DNA of 64,000 nt from Streptomyces cavernicola. GTDB taxonomy: Bacteria > Actinomycetota > Actinomycetes > Streptomycetales > Streptomycetaceae. Below, in pieces: positions 1 to 8,822 of this stretch. A program made the translations under genes and the position numbers. Within the stretch, counting starts at the first letter, position 1; the number at the start of each line of letters is the position of its first letter. The stretch lies in NCBI RefSeq assembly GCF_029968035.1, contig NZ_JASCIQ010000028.1:55016-119015 (forward strand). The letters run 5' to 3'. The notes beneath the pieces are model-generated. The model saw nothing but the letters and a program-made list of their open reading frames with translations. It searched no databases and was not told where the DNA came from.

Positions 1-1
1 C

Positions 2-175
2 GTACGACTGCTCGGCAGCGTCTTCCACGGCTTCGTCAGCCTGGAGACGGCCGGCGGATTCAGCCACAGTGCGCCGCCCGCCGAGGAGACCTGGGACTGG
101 ATCCTCGACGCGCTCGACGCGCTGCTCCACTCCACCCCCACGCCCGCCGGCACGACCGAGGCAGCCACCCCATGA
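2..175 (+). CDS. TetR-family regulator, C-terminal fragment (cut by left edge)
   Basis: The frame is open from base 2 to TGA at 173-175 and encodes 57 residues, beginning VRLLGSVFHGFVSLETAGGF. This resembles the C-terminal ligand-binding/dimerisation helix of TetR regulators, which often reads LLGxVHGFVxLExxGGF. The DNA-binding half lies outside the window, so its target cannot be judged. The stop overlaps the ATG of the next gene (ATGA at 172-175), so the two are probably co-transcribed and the regulator may control the hydrolase downstream. The family assignment rests on one short motif and general helix pattern. Confidence 0.7.
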   Translation, partial: VRLLGSVFHGFVSLETAGGFSHSAPPAEETWDWILDALDALLHSTPTPAGTTEAATP

Positions 176-1347
176 GTACGTCCCCGTCCCTGATCAGTAC
201 GCCCCTCACCGCCGAACTCATGCGCGGAGCCCTGGAGTTGGAGCCCACCGCGCGCGGACTCCTTCCGCACCGGCTGCCCGCGCAGGCCCGGCGGCAGATC
301 TCCGACGGCCAGACCGCCATGGCCGAGGCCCAGCCCGCCGGGGTCCGCCTCGCGTTCCGCACCGCCGCCACCGTCGTCGAGCTCGACACGCTGCCCACCA
401 AGCGCGCCTACCTCGGCGTGCCCGGACCGGCCCCGGCCGACGGGGTGTACGACCTGCTCGTCGACGGCCGCCTCACCGCGCAGGCCAGTGTTCCCGGCGG
501 GAACGTCCTGACCGTCGACATGGCTGCCCAGTCCTACGAGCTCACCGAGGGTGAACCCGGCACCGCCCGGTTCGCCGGACTCCCCGCGGGCGAGAAGGAC
601 ATCGAGATCTGGCTGCCGCACAACGAGCGGACCGAGCTGGTCGCCCTGCGCAGCGACGCGCCCCTGGCGCCGCTGCCCGACCGCGGCCGCAAGGTCTGGC
701 TGCACCACGGCAGTTCCATCAGCCACGGCTCCAACGCGACACATCCGACGGGCACTTGGCCCGCGCTGGTCGCGGGGCGGGCGGGCGTCGAGCTGATCAA
801 CCTCGGCCTCGGGGGTGCGGCGCTGCTCGACCCGTACACCGCGCGTGCGCTCCGGGACACCCCCGCCGACCTGGTCAGCGTCAAGATCGGCATCAACATC
901 GTCAACGCCGACGCGATGCGGCTCCGCGCGTTCGGGCCTGCAGTGCACGGGTTCCTCGACACCATCCGCGAGGGGCACCCCACGACCCCGCTGCTGGTCG
1001 TCTCCGCCGTGCTCTGTCCCGTGCAGGAGGACACGCCTGGGCCACTCGCGCCCGACTTCGCCGACGGGGCCGTGCGGTTCAAGGCCACCGGCGACCCCGC
1101 GGAGGTCGCCGCGGGGCGGCTCACGCTGAACGTCGTACGCGCGGAGCTCGCCCGGATCGTGTCCGAACGTGCGGCGGACGATCCGCAGCTCTTCTACCTC
1201 GACGGGCGGGAGCTGTACGGCGAGGCCGACCATGTGGAGCTGCCCCTCGCGGACGCGGTCCACCCTGGCGCCGAGGCGCACGTCCGTATCGCGGAGCGGT
1301 TCGCGGGGCTGGCGTTCGGGGAGGCGGGGGCGTTCGCGGGCCGCTGA
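172..1347 (+). CDS. SGNH/GDSL-family hydrolase (lipase/acyl esterase-like)
   Basis: This 391-residue protein has an N-terminal beta-rich region (residues about 30-180) and a C-terminal SGNH hydrolase domain. The block I nucleophile motif reads HHGSSISHG near residue 182, with Ser in a GSS context. Block III-like GIN follows (KIGINIVN), and the C-terminal DAVHPGAEAH supplies the catalytic Asp/His pair (DxxH). Two-domain SGNH proteins of this type are usually cytoplasmic or secreted carbohydrate or acyl esterases. No signal peptide is visible, so a cytoplasmic location is likely. The substrate is unknown. The start overlaps the TetR stop by 4 nt. Six bases after the stop a large repeat element begins. 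Confidence 0.85.
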   Translation: MSTSPSLISTPLTAELMRGALELEPTARGLLPHRLPAQARRQISDGQTAMAEAQPAGVRLAFRTAATVVELDTLPTKRAYLGVPGPAPADGVYDLLVDGRLTAQASVPGGNVLTVDMAAQSYELTEGEPGTARFAGLPAGEKDIEIWLPHNERTELVALRSDAPLAPLPDRGRKVWLHHGSSISHGSNATHPTGTWPALVAGRAGVELINLGLGGAALLDPYTARALRDTPADLVSVKIGINIVNADAMRLRAFGPAVHGFLDTIREGHPTTPLLVVSAVLCPVQEDTPGPLAPDFADGAVRFKATGDPAEVAAGRLTLNVVRAELARIVSERAADDPQLFYLDGRELYGEADHVELPLADAVHPGAEAHVRIAERFAGLAFGEAGAFAGR

Positions 1348-1494
1348 TCTCTTCCCCACCCCGCCCCTTCCCGAAGTCCTCAGCGGACAGCCCGGGGTCT
1401 CCGCCCCCCCAGTCCCCGCTTCGGGGCTGTGCCCCTGGACCCCGCCGGGGCTGTGCCCCTGGACCCCCATCGCCCTCCGGGCTCGTCCTCAAAC

Positions 1495-2055
1495 GCCGGA
1501 CGGGCTCAATTGGGCTCGTGCGCTCTGGGGCGGGCGGGCCGACGGGCAGGCTGCTTGGGCCGGTGGCCCTCAAGGGCGGAACGTGGATTCGGGTCGGTGC
1601 CCTTGGCCCGACGGGCTCGATTGGGCTCGCGCCCCGGTTCAGACTGGCTGGACTCGGGTCGGTGCGCCCGGGGGCCGGGGGGCTGGTTCTGGGCCGATGC
1701 CCCTGGTTCGACGGGGCGATTGGATTCTGGCCCCAGTCGGACGGGCTGGACTTGGGTGGGTACTTCCAGGGCCGGAGGGGCTGGATATCGACTCGGGCCT
1801 CTGGTGCGGTCGCACTGGTCAGCGCCGGTACGTCTGGTTCGACGGCTCGATTGGGGCCCCGGCCCTCGTCCAGAAGGCTGGCTTTGGGCCTACCCCGGAG
1901 GCTGGGTCGGCCGGTCTCGGGCTGGGGTCCACGGGCCCGGCGGTGTGCTGAATTTGGCTCGAGTCCAGGTTCGGGCTTCTGGCCTGGGCCAGGCTGGGCC
2001 GATTGCCCTCCTAGGCGGGGCGTGCTGGGCTCGGCCCGCGCTCGGCTCCGGCCCC
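1495..2055. repeat. Degenerate GC-rich repeat array
   Basis: Variants of CGACGGGCTCGATTGGGCTC recur near 1499, 1609, 1711, 1738 and 1838, mostly about 100 bp apart and increasingly diverged, with GGTTC/GGTCGGTGCCC-like stretches in between. Both strands are open in several frames but encode only Gly/Arg/Pro/Trp-rich strings with no domain. I see no gene here. It looks like an old, decaying tandem array inside repeat element 1. Confidence 0.5.
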
Positions 2056-2097
2056 GATAGGGGCGCGGGGAACTGCGCGACCAGCCACGACGGTGCT

Positions 2098-2320
2098 TCA
2101 GCCGAACGACGGCACCGAGAGGGGCCGGGGCGCAGCCCCGAGCCGACCGCAGGGCGAGAGCCCAGCCACGAGGGCGCTGCCGCCGAATGACAGCGCGGAG
2201 AGGGGCCCGGGGTGCAGCCCCGAGCCGACCGCAGGGCGAGAGCCCAGCCACGAGGGCGCTGCCGTCGAACGACAGCGCGGAGAGGGGCCCGGGGGTGCAG
2301 CCCCCAAGCTGTCTGCAGGA
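2098..2320. repeat. 82-bp tandem repeat, about 2.7 copies
   Basis: The marker GAGAGGGGCC starts near 2117, 2199 and 2281, giving a period of 82 bp. Each unit contains GCAGCCCCGAGCCGACCGCA followed by GGGCGAGAGCCCAGCCACGA. Copies are nearly identical apart from a few substitutions, which suggests recent amplification. The last unit runs into the right inverted arm of element 1. Confidence 0.8.
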
Positions 2321-2344
2321 CTTTCGGGAAGGGGCGGGGAGGGG

Positions 2345-2815
2345 AAAAACCAGCCCGGCAAGCCGGCGCCACAGGGAGGGCAAGAGGGAAGGCCAGCCCG
2401 GCATCCCGATGCCACGGGAGGAGGCGGAAGGGGAAGCGTCAGAACGGGAAGGCGGCAGGCGGGAGGAGCCGGCCCGGCATCCCCGTGCCACGGGAAGAAG
2501 CGGGCCGGGGGAACACAAGCCCAGCATCCCGGTGCCGCGGGAGGAGGCGGGCCGGGGAAGTGCAAGCCAAGCGTCCCCCTGCCACGGAAAGCGGCGGGCA
2601 CGGGAAGCGCAAGCCGACGATCCCCGTGCCACGGGAAGAAGCGGGCAGGGGGAACACAAGCCCAGCATCCCCGTGCCACGGGAAGAAGTGGGCCGGGGAA
2701 CACAAGCCCAGCATCCCCGTGCCACGGGCGGGGGAGGGGGCACGGCGGGAACAGCCGCACCGGCAACCCCGGGCCGCCGGTAGAGGCGGGTGGGGGGAAA
2801 GTCCCGCCTCGGCAA
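2345..2815. repeat. 46-47-bp tandem array with an internal palindrome
   Basis: The reference T of GCATCC falls at 2480, 2527, 2574, 2621, 2668 and 2714, so the period is 47, 47, 47, 47 and 46 bp. More diverged units lie before (near 2357 and 2404) and after (near 2766). Each unit carries CCCGTG-C-CACGGG, a short inverted repeat, then GAAGAAGCGGGCCGGGG. It starts immediately after repeat element 1 and ends about 60 bp before the SRPBCC gene. No unique spacers separate the units, so it is not a CRISPR array. Confidence 0.85.
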
Positions 2816-2876
2816 CCGTCACAATGGAGTGCGCAGCACCCCGTACCCCCGAAAGCAACGCAGTGGAGGAAGTGCC

Positions 2877-3320
2877 ATGGCACAGGTCGAAGCCGTGACC
2901 GAGCGGATCATCGCGGCGGACCCGGACGATGTCTTCGACGCGCTCGCCGACTACAAGGACGTGCGCCCGAAGGTGCTGCCCGAGCACTTCAGCGAGTACG
3001 AGGTCCGCGAGGGCGGCGACGGCGAGGGCAGCCTCGTGCACTGGAAGCTCCAGGCCACCAGCAAGCGCGTCCGCGACTGCCTCCTCGAGGTGACCGAGCC
3101 GACCGACGGGCAGCTCGTCGAGAAGGACCGCAACTCCTCGATGGTCACCACCTGGACCGTCACCCCCGCGGGTGAGGGCCGTGCCAAGGTCGTCGTATCG
3201 ACCGTGTGGAACGGCGCGGGCGGCATCGGCGGCTTCTTCGAGAAGACCTTCGCCCCCAAGGGCCTCGGCCGGATCTACGACGCCCTCCTCGCCAAGCTCG
3301 CCGCCGAGGTGGAGAAGTAG
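2877..3320 (+). CDS. SRPBCC-fold (START/polyketide-cyclase-like) protein
   Basis: This 147-residue protein has the layout of SRPBCC ligand-binding proteins. An N-terminal strand (VEAVTERIIAADPDDVFDAL) leads into the first helix, then come antiparallel strands with alternating charged and hydrophobic residues, and a long C-terminal helix (GRIYDALLAKLAAEVEK). Such proteins bind a hydrophobic ligand in a deep cavity. The ligand here is unknown. I chose the ATG at 2877 because GGAGG lies at 2865-2869, 7 nt upstream. Longer in-frame extensions run into the tandem repeat. It is monocistronic, flanked by the repeat array and a GC hairpin. No catalytic residues are evident. Confidence 0.85.
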   Translation: MAQVEAVTERIIAADPDDVFDALADYKDVRPKVLPEHFSEYEVREGGDGEGSLVHWKLQATSKRVRDCLLEVTEPTDGQLVEKDRNSSMVTTWTVTPAGEGRAKVVVSTVWNGAGGIGGFFEKTFAPKGLGRIYDALLAKLAAEVEK

Positions 3321-3329
3321 GGGAGCAGA

Positions 3330-3344
3330 GGCCCCGTAGGGGCC
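3330..3344 (+). terminator. Possible GC hairpin after the SRPBCC gene
   Basis: GGCCCC-GTA-GGGGCC forms a short perfect stem 10 bases after the stop codon. There is no U tract, so it is at best a Streptomyces-style terminator. Confidence 0.4.
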
Positions 3345-3671
3345 CCGCGGTGGGCCGGTCGTGATCGTCGTGATTGTCGCGGTCGGCTCGCCGTCCACCC
3401 CGTCGTCCGACCCGCCTCCCAACCCCAACCCCCGCCCCCGCCCTGTCACTTGTTCGGGTGGTTTCCCGTGCGCCCCGCGGCGCACCCCCGCGTGCGCCCC
3501 GTATGCGTGCAGCGCGTCAAACCCCGAGGTCCACAGGGTGAGCGCGCGGCCCAACACCCGTACGGGAAGCGGCCGTCGGCCCTGTTTGAGGCGAACCGTT
3601 CAGTTGCCCGAGGTTGTCGCGTAATGCGAGAAATGGGCGGCGCGATCGGGCGCGGATGAGGGGAGCGGGAC
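3345..3671 (+). other. Intergenic region upstream of the MFS gene
   Basis: I see no gene in these 327 bases. The first part is C-rich. The last 80 bases are less GC-rich (GTTCAGTTGCCCGAGG, then GTCGCGTAATGCGAG) and are the likely promoter region of the transporter, but I cannot place a confident -35/-10 pair. Confidence 0.4.
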
Positions 3672-6095
3672 GTGCGTGGGACGACTCTGGTGCAGGACGA
3701 GCAGGCCCCCGAGGCCGCACCGGCAGCGGAGCAGCCCCCACCGCCCGCAGAGCCCGACCCCGAGCCCGCCCCCGGTGCCGCACCCGAACTCAGCCCGCGC
3801 CGGGTCCGCCTCGTCTTCGCCGGGCTGATGCTCGCGCTGCTCCTCGCCGCCCTGGAGCAGATGATCGTCGCCACCGCGCTGCCGAAGATCGTCGGCGAGC
3901 TGCACGGCCTCGACAAGATGTCCTGGGCGATCACCGCGTACCTCCTGACCGCCACCATCGGACTGCCGATCTACGGCAAACTCGGCGACCTCCTCGGCCG
4001 TAAGAGCGTCTTCCAGTTCGCGATCGTGGTCTTCATCATCGGCTCCGCGCTCGCCGGTTGGTCGCGGACCATGGACGAGCTGATCGCCTTCCGCGCGGTC
4101 CAGGGCATCGGCGCGGGCGGCCTCATGATCGGCGTGCAGGCGATCATCGCCGACATCGTCCCGCCCCGCCAACGCGGCCGCTACATGGGCGTGATCGGCG
4201 CCGCGTACGGACTCGCCTCCGTCGCCGGACCCCTGCTCGGCGGGTTCTTCACCGACCACGCGAGCTGGCGCTGGTGCTTCTACATCAACGTGCCGTTCGG
4301 GCTGCTCACCCTCGCCGTCATCGCCGTCGTGCTGAAGCTTCCCAAACCTGTCGCCAAGCCTCGCTTCGATGTTCTGGGCGCCCTGCTGCTCGCCGTCGCC
4401 TCAACCTGCCTGGTGTTGCTGACCAGTTGGGGCGGCACGGAGTACGAGTGGGGCGATCGCGTGATCGTCGGGCTCGCCGTCGGGTCGGTGCTTTCGACCG
4501 TGCTGTTCCTCGTCGTCGAGCGGTTCGCGGTCGAACCGATCATTCCGCTGCGGTTGTTCCGCGACCCGACGTTCAACATCACCGGGCTCGTCGGCGCGGT
4601 CGTCGGCGTCGGCATGTTCGGCGCCGCCAGCTATCTGCCGACCTTCCTGCAGATGGTCGACGGGGCCACCGCCACCGAGTCGGGCCTCCTGATGCTGCCG
4701 ATGATGTTCGGCATCGTCGCCGCCTCCATCGTCTCCGGCCAACTCATCAGCCACACCGGCCACTACCGCATCTACCCGATCATCGGCGGCGCCGCCTCCG
4801 CCGTCGGCATGTGGCTGCTCTCCCGCCTCGAAACCGACACCTCGCGGCTCGACTACAGCATCTGGATGGGCGTGCTCGGCATCGGCATCGGCCTGATCAT
4901 GCCGGTCCTCATCCTCGCCGTGCAGAACGCGGTGCCGCCCGCCGACCTCGGCACCGCCACCAGCGCCAACAACTACTTCCGGCAGATCGGCGGCAGCGTC
5001 GGCGCCGCCGTCTTCGGCACCCTCTTCGCCGACCGGCTCGCCGACGCGCTCACCGACCGGCTGCCCGCCGGCGTCGACCTGCCCGACCCCGAGTCGATCA
5101 CGCCCCAACTCGTCCACCGGCTCCCCGAGCAGCTGCGCGAGGGCTACATCCAGGCGTACGCGGACGCCATGCCGCGGATCTTCCTGTACCTCGTGCCGGT
5201 CCTCGTACTCGGCCTCCTCATCGCCCTGTTCCTCAAGGAGACACCTCTGTTGTCCGCCAACCCGGCCAGCGCCGACCTTCAGAACAACGCCGAGCCCAGG
5301 GCCGCCGTTCCCGCCGCCCGCACCGCCGCGCACTCCGCGGGCGTGCCCGTCTGCGGCAGCGTCCAGCACCCCGACGGGACCAGCGTGCCGCGCGCCGCGC
5401 TCACCCTGATCGACGTCACCGGACAGCAGATCGGCCGCGGCGCGAGCGGCGACGACGGGCGGTACGCGCTGTCCACCCCGGGCGCCGGTTCGTACGTCCT
5501 GATCGCCGCCGCGGGCGGGCACCAGCCGCAGGCCGTGTCCGTCACCGTCGGCGAACGGCCCGTCGAACTCGACGTCGTGCTCGGCGGCGCCGGACGCCTC
5601 GCCGGGACCGTCGTCACCGCCGACGGCAGCCCCGTACGGGACGCCGCCGTGACCCTCACCGACGTACGCGGAGAAGTCGTCGCGAGCGCGCGCAGCGGGC
5701 GCGAAGGGGGCTATGTCATCAGCGAGTTGGTGGCCGGCGAGTACACCCTCGCCGCCAGCGCGCCCGCCTTCCGGCCGGCCGCCGTCCCGGTCAGCGTGCA
5801 GGCCGCGCGCGAGACCCGGCAGGACATCGAACTCGCGGGCGGCGCCGTGCTGCGCGGCACCGTGCGGGCCACCGGAGGGCGGTGCGTCGAGGACGCCCGC
5901 GTCACCCTCCTCGACGCCGCGGGCAACGTGGTCGACACCCTCACCACCGGACCGGACGGCACATTCCGCTTCGTCGACCTGTCCTCCGGCGAGTACACCG
6001 TGATCGCCGCGGGCTACCCGCCGGTCGCCACCGTCCTCCAGGTCGCGGGCGGCGGGCGCACCGAGCGCGACCTCCAACTCGGCCACGAGGACTGA
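3672..6095 (+). CDS. MFS drug:H+ antiporter (DHA2/EmrB-type) with C-terminal carboxypeptidase-regulatory-like repeats
   Basis: This 807-residue protein starts at a GTG with GGGGAGC just upstream. Residues 1-40 are an acidic, proline-rich cytoplasmic tail. Residues about 48-525 hold many transmembrane helices of the 14-TM DHA2 type, with GKLGDLLGRKSVF as the loop 2-3 motif A and RAVQGIGAGG as motif B. After the last helix (LIALFLKETPLLS) come three beta-sandwich repeats of about 83 residues starting near 560, 642 and 725. Each has a V-x-G-T/S-V start, a D-G-x-Y/F core and a G-x-Y-T/V-L/I-A end, typical of CarboxypepD_reg/Cna-B-like modules. The family normally exports drugs and ends near residue 520, so the fusion is unusual. 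The transported substrate is unknown. Confidence 0.9.
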   Translation: MRGTTLVQDEQAPEAAPAAEQPPPPAEPDPEPAPGAAPELSPRRVRLVFAGLMLALLLAALEQMIVATALPKIVGELHGLDKMSWAITAYLLTATIGLPIYGKLGDLLGRKSVFQFAIVVFIIGSALAGWSRTMDELIAFRAVQGIGAGGLMIGVQAIIADIVPPRQRGRYMGVIGAAYGLASVAGPLLGGFFTDHASWRWCFYINVPFGLLTLAVIAVVLKLPKPVAKPRFDVLGALLLAVASTCLVLLTSWGGTEYEWGDRVIVGLAVGSVLSTVLFLVVERFAVEPIIPLRLFRDPTFNITGLVGAVVGVGMFGAASYLPTFLQMVDGATATESGLLMLPMMFGIVAASIVSGQLISHTGHYRIYPIIGGAASAVGMWLLSRLETDTSRLDYSIWMGVLGIGIGLIMPVLILAVQNAVPPADLGTATSANNYFRQIGGSVGAAVFGTLFADRLADALTDRLPAGVDLPDPESITPQLVHRLPEQLREGYIQAYADAMPRIFLYLVPVLVLGLLIALFLKETPLLSANPASADLQNNAEPRAAVPAARTAAHSAGVPVCGSVQHPDGTSVPRAALTLIDVTGQQIGRGASGDDGRYALSTPGAGSYVLIAAAGGHQPQAVSVTVGERPVELDVVLGGAGRLAGTVVTADGSPVRDAAVTLTDVRGEVVASARSGREGGYVISELVAGEYTLAASAPAFRPAAVPVSVQAARETRQDIELAGGAVLRGTVRATGGRCVEDARVTLLDAAGNVVDTLTTGPDGTFRFVDLSSGEYTVIAAGYPPVATVLQVAGGGRTERDLQLGHED

Positions 6096-6288
6096 CGATC
6101 CGGGCCCCGCGCAACCTGCGCCCGCCCGTGCGCCGCACCTCGCGCCGATGCGCCGCACGTCGCGGCCGGTGCGCGCGGGACTCGCGCGGCAGGGGGCGCA
6201 CAGGGGGCGCGCCGAGAGCGCGTCGTTCCGGTGCAAATTCCGAAGATGCCCCACGCGGCGGGGCACACCCGCCGTACCGTGGTCGTGG

Positions 6289-6306
6289 CGCAGATCTTCA
6301 TCTGCG
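6289..6306 (+). promoter_or_regulatory. Leader hairpin just before the SpoIIE-type gene
   Basis: CGCAGAT-CTTC-ATCTGCG is a perfect 7-bp stem with a 4-nt loop. It ends 5 nt before the ribosome site GGAAGGAG (6312-6319) and 21 nt before the ATG. It could modulate translation. No ligand-type leader fold is recognised. Confidence 0.4.
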
Positions 6307-6327
6307 TCACGGGAAGGAGCCCAGACC

Positions 6328-8811
6328 ATGGAGCGTGGCACTCCGGATGGGCCGGCGACGCAGTCAGCCGTCGCCGGCCGTATTCCGCTGGCCGTGGTCG
6401 TCGTGGACGGAGCAGGCCTCGTCTCGCACTGGAGCAGCGGCGCCCGCCGCCTGTTCGGGTACGTGAAGGACGAGGCGGTGGGCCGTCGCGCCGTCGACCT
6501 GCTGCCTGTCTCCGGCGCCCTGCCCGAGGACGCGACACCCCTCGAAGTGCCCGTGGAGTACGAGGAGTTGGGGCCCGAGGAGGAGCTGGGCCCCGAGCTG
6601 GAAGCGTCCCTCGGCGGGCGCACCTCCTACCCGGCCGCGGGCCGCGCCCGCCTCTCCGAGCCGGGCCGGGACCCGGTGGACGTGCTGTGGTGGGCGTACC
6701 CGCTGGTCGGGCCGGGCCCCGAGCGGCTGCTCGTGCTCGCCGCCGACGCCGACCGGCTGCGCCGCGAGAACCCCGACGACCCCATCGATCCGGAGGGCGC
6801 CACCGAGAGCATCGCCCCCGGCTTCGGGCTGCACACCGAGTTCCCCGGGTACGACGAGCTGGCGCGCAGGCTGCCCGAGATCCTGCCCAGCATGAGCGTC
6901 GCCGAGGGCTCGCGGATCGTCTCGCAGGTCCTCGAACTGGGCTATCCCGTCCTGGAGTTCAGCCAGCACGACCGCGTCCCGGTCACACCGGACTGGGGCG
7001 TGCCCCGGCGCGCGGAGCGCAAGGTGCGCCGCGAGCGGGTGGCGCGCGCCCTGGCCGAGGGGAAGCCCGTCCCGCCCGAACTCGCGGACGAGGCCGAGGA
7101 CCTGGAGTACCGCGCGGTGCGCGAGCGCCTGGAGTTCCTCAACGAGGTCAGCGGGCGGATCGGCACCTCCCTCGACCTGGCCCGCACCATCAACGAGGTC
7201 AGCCAGGCGATCGTGCCCCGCTTCGCCAACGTGGCCTGCACGTATCTGCGCGAACAGGTCGTCGCGGGCGAGGGGTTCGCGGAAGGCGTGCCCGACTCCA
7301 CCACCATGTGGCACCGCGTCGCCCTGGAGCACACCGACGAGCCGGGCCGCTGGGACGACGTCGTGCCGGTCGGCGAGGCCATGCCGTTCCCGGCGGACAC
7401 CCCGTTCTTCCAGTGCATGACGACCGGGGACCCTGTGCTGATCCCGCACATCAGCGAGGAGATGGGCCATGCCATCGCCTCCGAGCTGGACAAGCGGGAC
7501 ATCCGGCCGTTCATCGTCGACCGCTCGATGCTGATCGTGCCCCTCAAGGCGCGCAACGTCGTCCTCGGCTTCAGCGTCCTGCTGCGCCACCCGGACCGCA
7601 TCGTCTTCAACGACATGGACCGCGTCACCGCCGCCGAACTCGCCGCCCGCGCGGCCCTGGTGCTCGACAACGCCCGCATGTACACGTACCAGGAGAACGT
7701 CGCGGAGACGCTCCAGGACAGCATGCTGCCGCACATCGCGCCGCGCATGTCCGGCTGCGACATCGCCACCCGCTACCTGCCCGGCACCCTCCTCGGCCGG
7801 GTCGGCGGCGACTGGTTCGACTCGGTGAAGCTGCCCGGCTCCCGCACCGCGCTCGTCGTCGGCGACGTGATGGGACACGGCCTCAACTCGGCCGCGATGA
7901 TGGGCCAGTTGCGCACGGCCGTGCAGACCATGGCCGCCCTCGACCTGCCGCCCGCCCAGCTCCTGCGCAACCTCGACGACCTCGCCCAGCGCCTCGGCGA
8001 GCAGTACCTGGCCACCTGCCTGTACGCGGTCTACGACCCGATCGCCGGCGAGCTGCAGATCTCCAACGCCGGGCACATCCCGCCCGTCGTGGTCCGCGCC
8101 GAGGACGGCCGCAGCGACCTCCTCGAACTGCCCACGGGCGCCCCGATAGGCGTCGGCGGCGTGCCCTTCGAGACGGTACGCGTCCCGGTCGCGCCCGGCG
8201 ACCGGCTCGTGATGTGCACCGACGGCCTGGTCGAGGTGCGCGGCGAGGACATCGGCGTCGGCCTCGCCACGCTCTGCGAATCGGCCGCGCACCCGGCCGC
8301 GTCCATGGACGACGCCTGCGACACCATCATCCGCGCCCTCGCTGTGACATTTGCTGAAGCGGGCCGCGGCGGCCGCAAGGACGACGTCGCCCTCCTGATG
8401 GCCCGGCTCAACGGCATCGCCGCCGAGGACGTCGCGGACTGGCGGCTCCAGGCCGAGCCGTGCGAGGTCGGCCGGGCCCGCCGCCTGGTCCGCGCCCAGC
8501 TGCGCCGCTGGGGCCTCGAACAGCTCGTGGAGAACGCCGAGTTGCTGGTCAGCGAGGTCGTCACGAACGCGGTGCGGCACGCCCGGAGCGACCGCCTTGC
8601 GCTGCGCCTGGTCCGCTCCGACGTCCTGCAGTGCGAGGTCCTCGACGACGAGCACACCTTGCCCACACTCCTCAGCGCAGGCCCCGACGACGAGTCCGGC
8701 CGCGGCCTGGCCGTCGTCAGCGCCCTCGCACGGGAGTGGGGCTCGGCGCGCGCGGGCGACGGAAAGTCCGTCTGGTTCGAGTTGGCGTTGCCGGGACGAC
8801 GCCGGGGCTGA
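6328..8811 (+). CDS. PAS-GAF-PP2C(SpoIIE)-HATPase regulatory protein
   Basis: This 827-residue protein is a single-chain stress or signalling regulator. Residues about 15-65 form a PAS-like sensor (VVVDGAGLVSHWSSGARRLF). Residues about 270-450 form a GAF domain. Residues about 460-690 are a SpoIIE-type PP2C phosphatase with the metal-binding GGDWFD, GDVMGHG, TDGLVE and GRKDDVALL motifs. Residues about 695-825 are a RsbW-like HATPase with the N box ELLVSEVVTNAVRHA and G box DESGRGLAVV. Such proteins dephosphorylate anti-anti-sigma factors, and the kinase-like end can bind or phosphorylate partners. The ATG at 6328 follows GGAAGGAG. It stands alone and could act on a SigB/F-type pathway, such as the sigma factor at 51.8 kb, but that link is speculative. 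Confidence 0.93.
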   Translation: MERGTPDGPATQSAVAGRIPLAVVVVDGAGLVSHWSSGARRLFGYVKDEAVGRRAVDLLPVSGALPEDATPLEVPVEYEELGPEEELGPELEASLGGRTSYPAAGRARLSEPGRDPVDVLWWAYPLVGPGPERLLVLAADADRLRRENPDDPIDPEGATESIAPGFGLHTEFPGYDELARRLPEILPSMSVAEGSRIVSQVLELGYPVLEFSQHDRVPVTPDWGVPRRAERKVRRERVARALAEGKPVPPELADEAEDLEYRAVRERLEFLNEVSGRIGTSLDLARTINEVSQAIVPRFANVACTYLREQVVAGEGFAEGVPDSTTMWHRVALEHTDEPGRWDDVVPVGEAMPFPADTPFFQCMTTGDPVLIPHISEEMGHAIASELDKRDIRPFIVDRSMLIVPLKARNVVLGFSVLLRHPDRIVFNDMDRVTAAELAARAALVLDNARMYTYQENVAETLQDSMLPHIAPRMSGCDIATRYLPGTLLGRVGGDWFDSVKLPGSRTALVVGDVMGHGLNSAAMMGQLRTAVQTMAALDLPPAQLLRNLDDLAQRLGEQYLATCLYAVYDPIAGELQISNAGHIPPVVVRAEDGRSDLLELPTGAPIGVGGVPFETVRVPVAPGDRLVMCTDGLVEVRGEDIGVGLATLCESAAHPAASMDDACDTIIRALAVTFAEAGRGGRKDDVALLMARLNGIAAEDVADWRLQAEPCEVGRARRLVRAQLRRWGLEQLVENAELLVSEVVTNAVRHARSDRLALRLVRSDVLQCEVLDDEHTLPTLLSAGPDDESGRGLAVVSALAREWGSARAGDGKSVWFELALPGRRRG

Positions 8812-8822
8812 GGGGGCTTTTC

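Larger units (their letters stand above)
1354..2344 (+). repeat. 3'-end repeat element 1, bracketed by inverted arms
   Basis: The left arm (1354-1376, CCCCACCCCGCCCCTTCCCG then AAG) begins 6 nt after the hydrolase stop. The right arm (2321-2344) is its inverted complement (CTTTCGGGAAGGGGCGGGGA). Between them lie about 940 bp with no credible gene. This is the longest copy of a family also seen at 8863, 28337, 31414, 40973, 47948 and 58069. The interior holds a degenerate array (about 1495-2055), a copy of the shared GGGGAACTGCGCGACCAGCC module near 2069-2088, and an 82-bp tandem array (2098-2320). Long open frames across it are low-complexity artefacts of GC content. Confidence 0.8.

Noticed and set aside
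2345..2815. Possible CRISPR array (regular 47-bp period)
   Set aside because: Units are contiguous with no unique spacers, and no cas genes are nearby.
1429..2883. Long open frames on both strands across 1.4-2.9 kb
   Set aside because: They are low-complexity Gly/Arg/Pro strings produced by GC-rich repeats, with no ribosome sites or domains.
4401..6623. Long minus-strand ORF antisense to the MFS gene
   Set aside because: It lies wholly opposite a well-supported gene, has no recognisable domain and has the amino acid make-up of a shadow frame.
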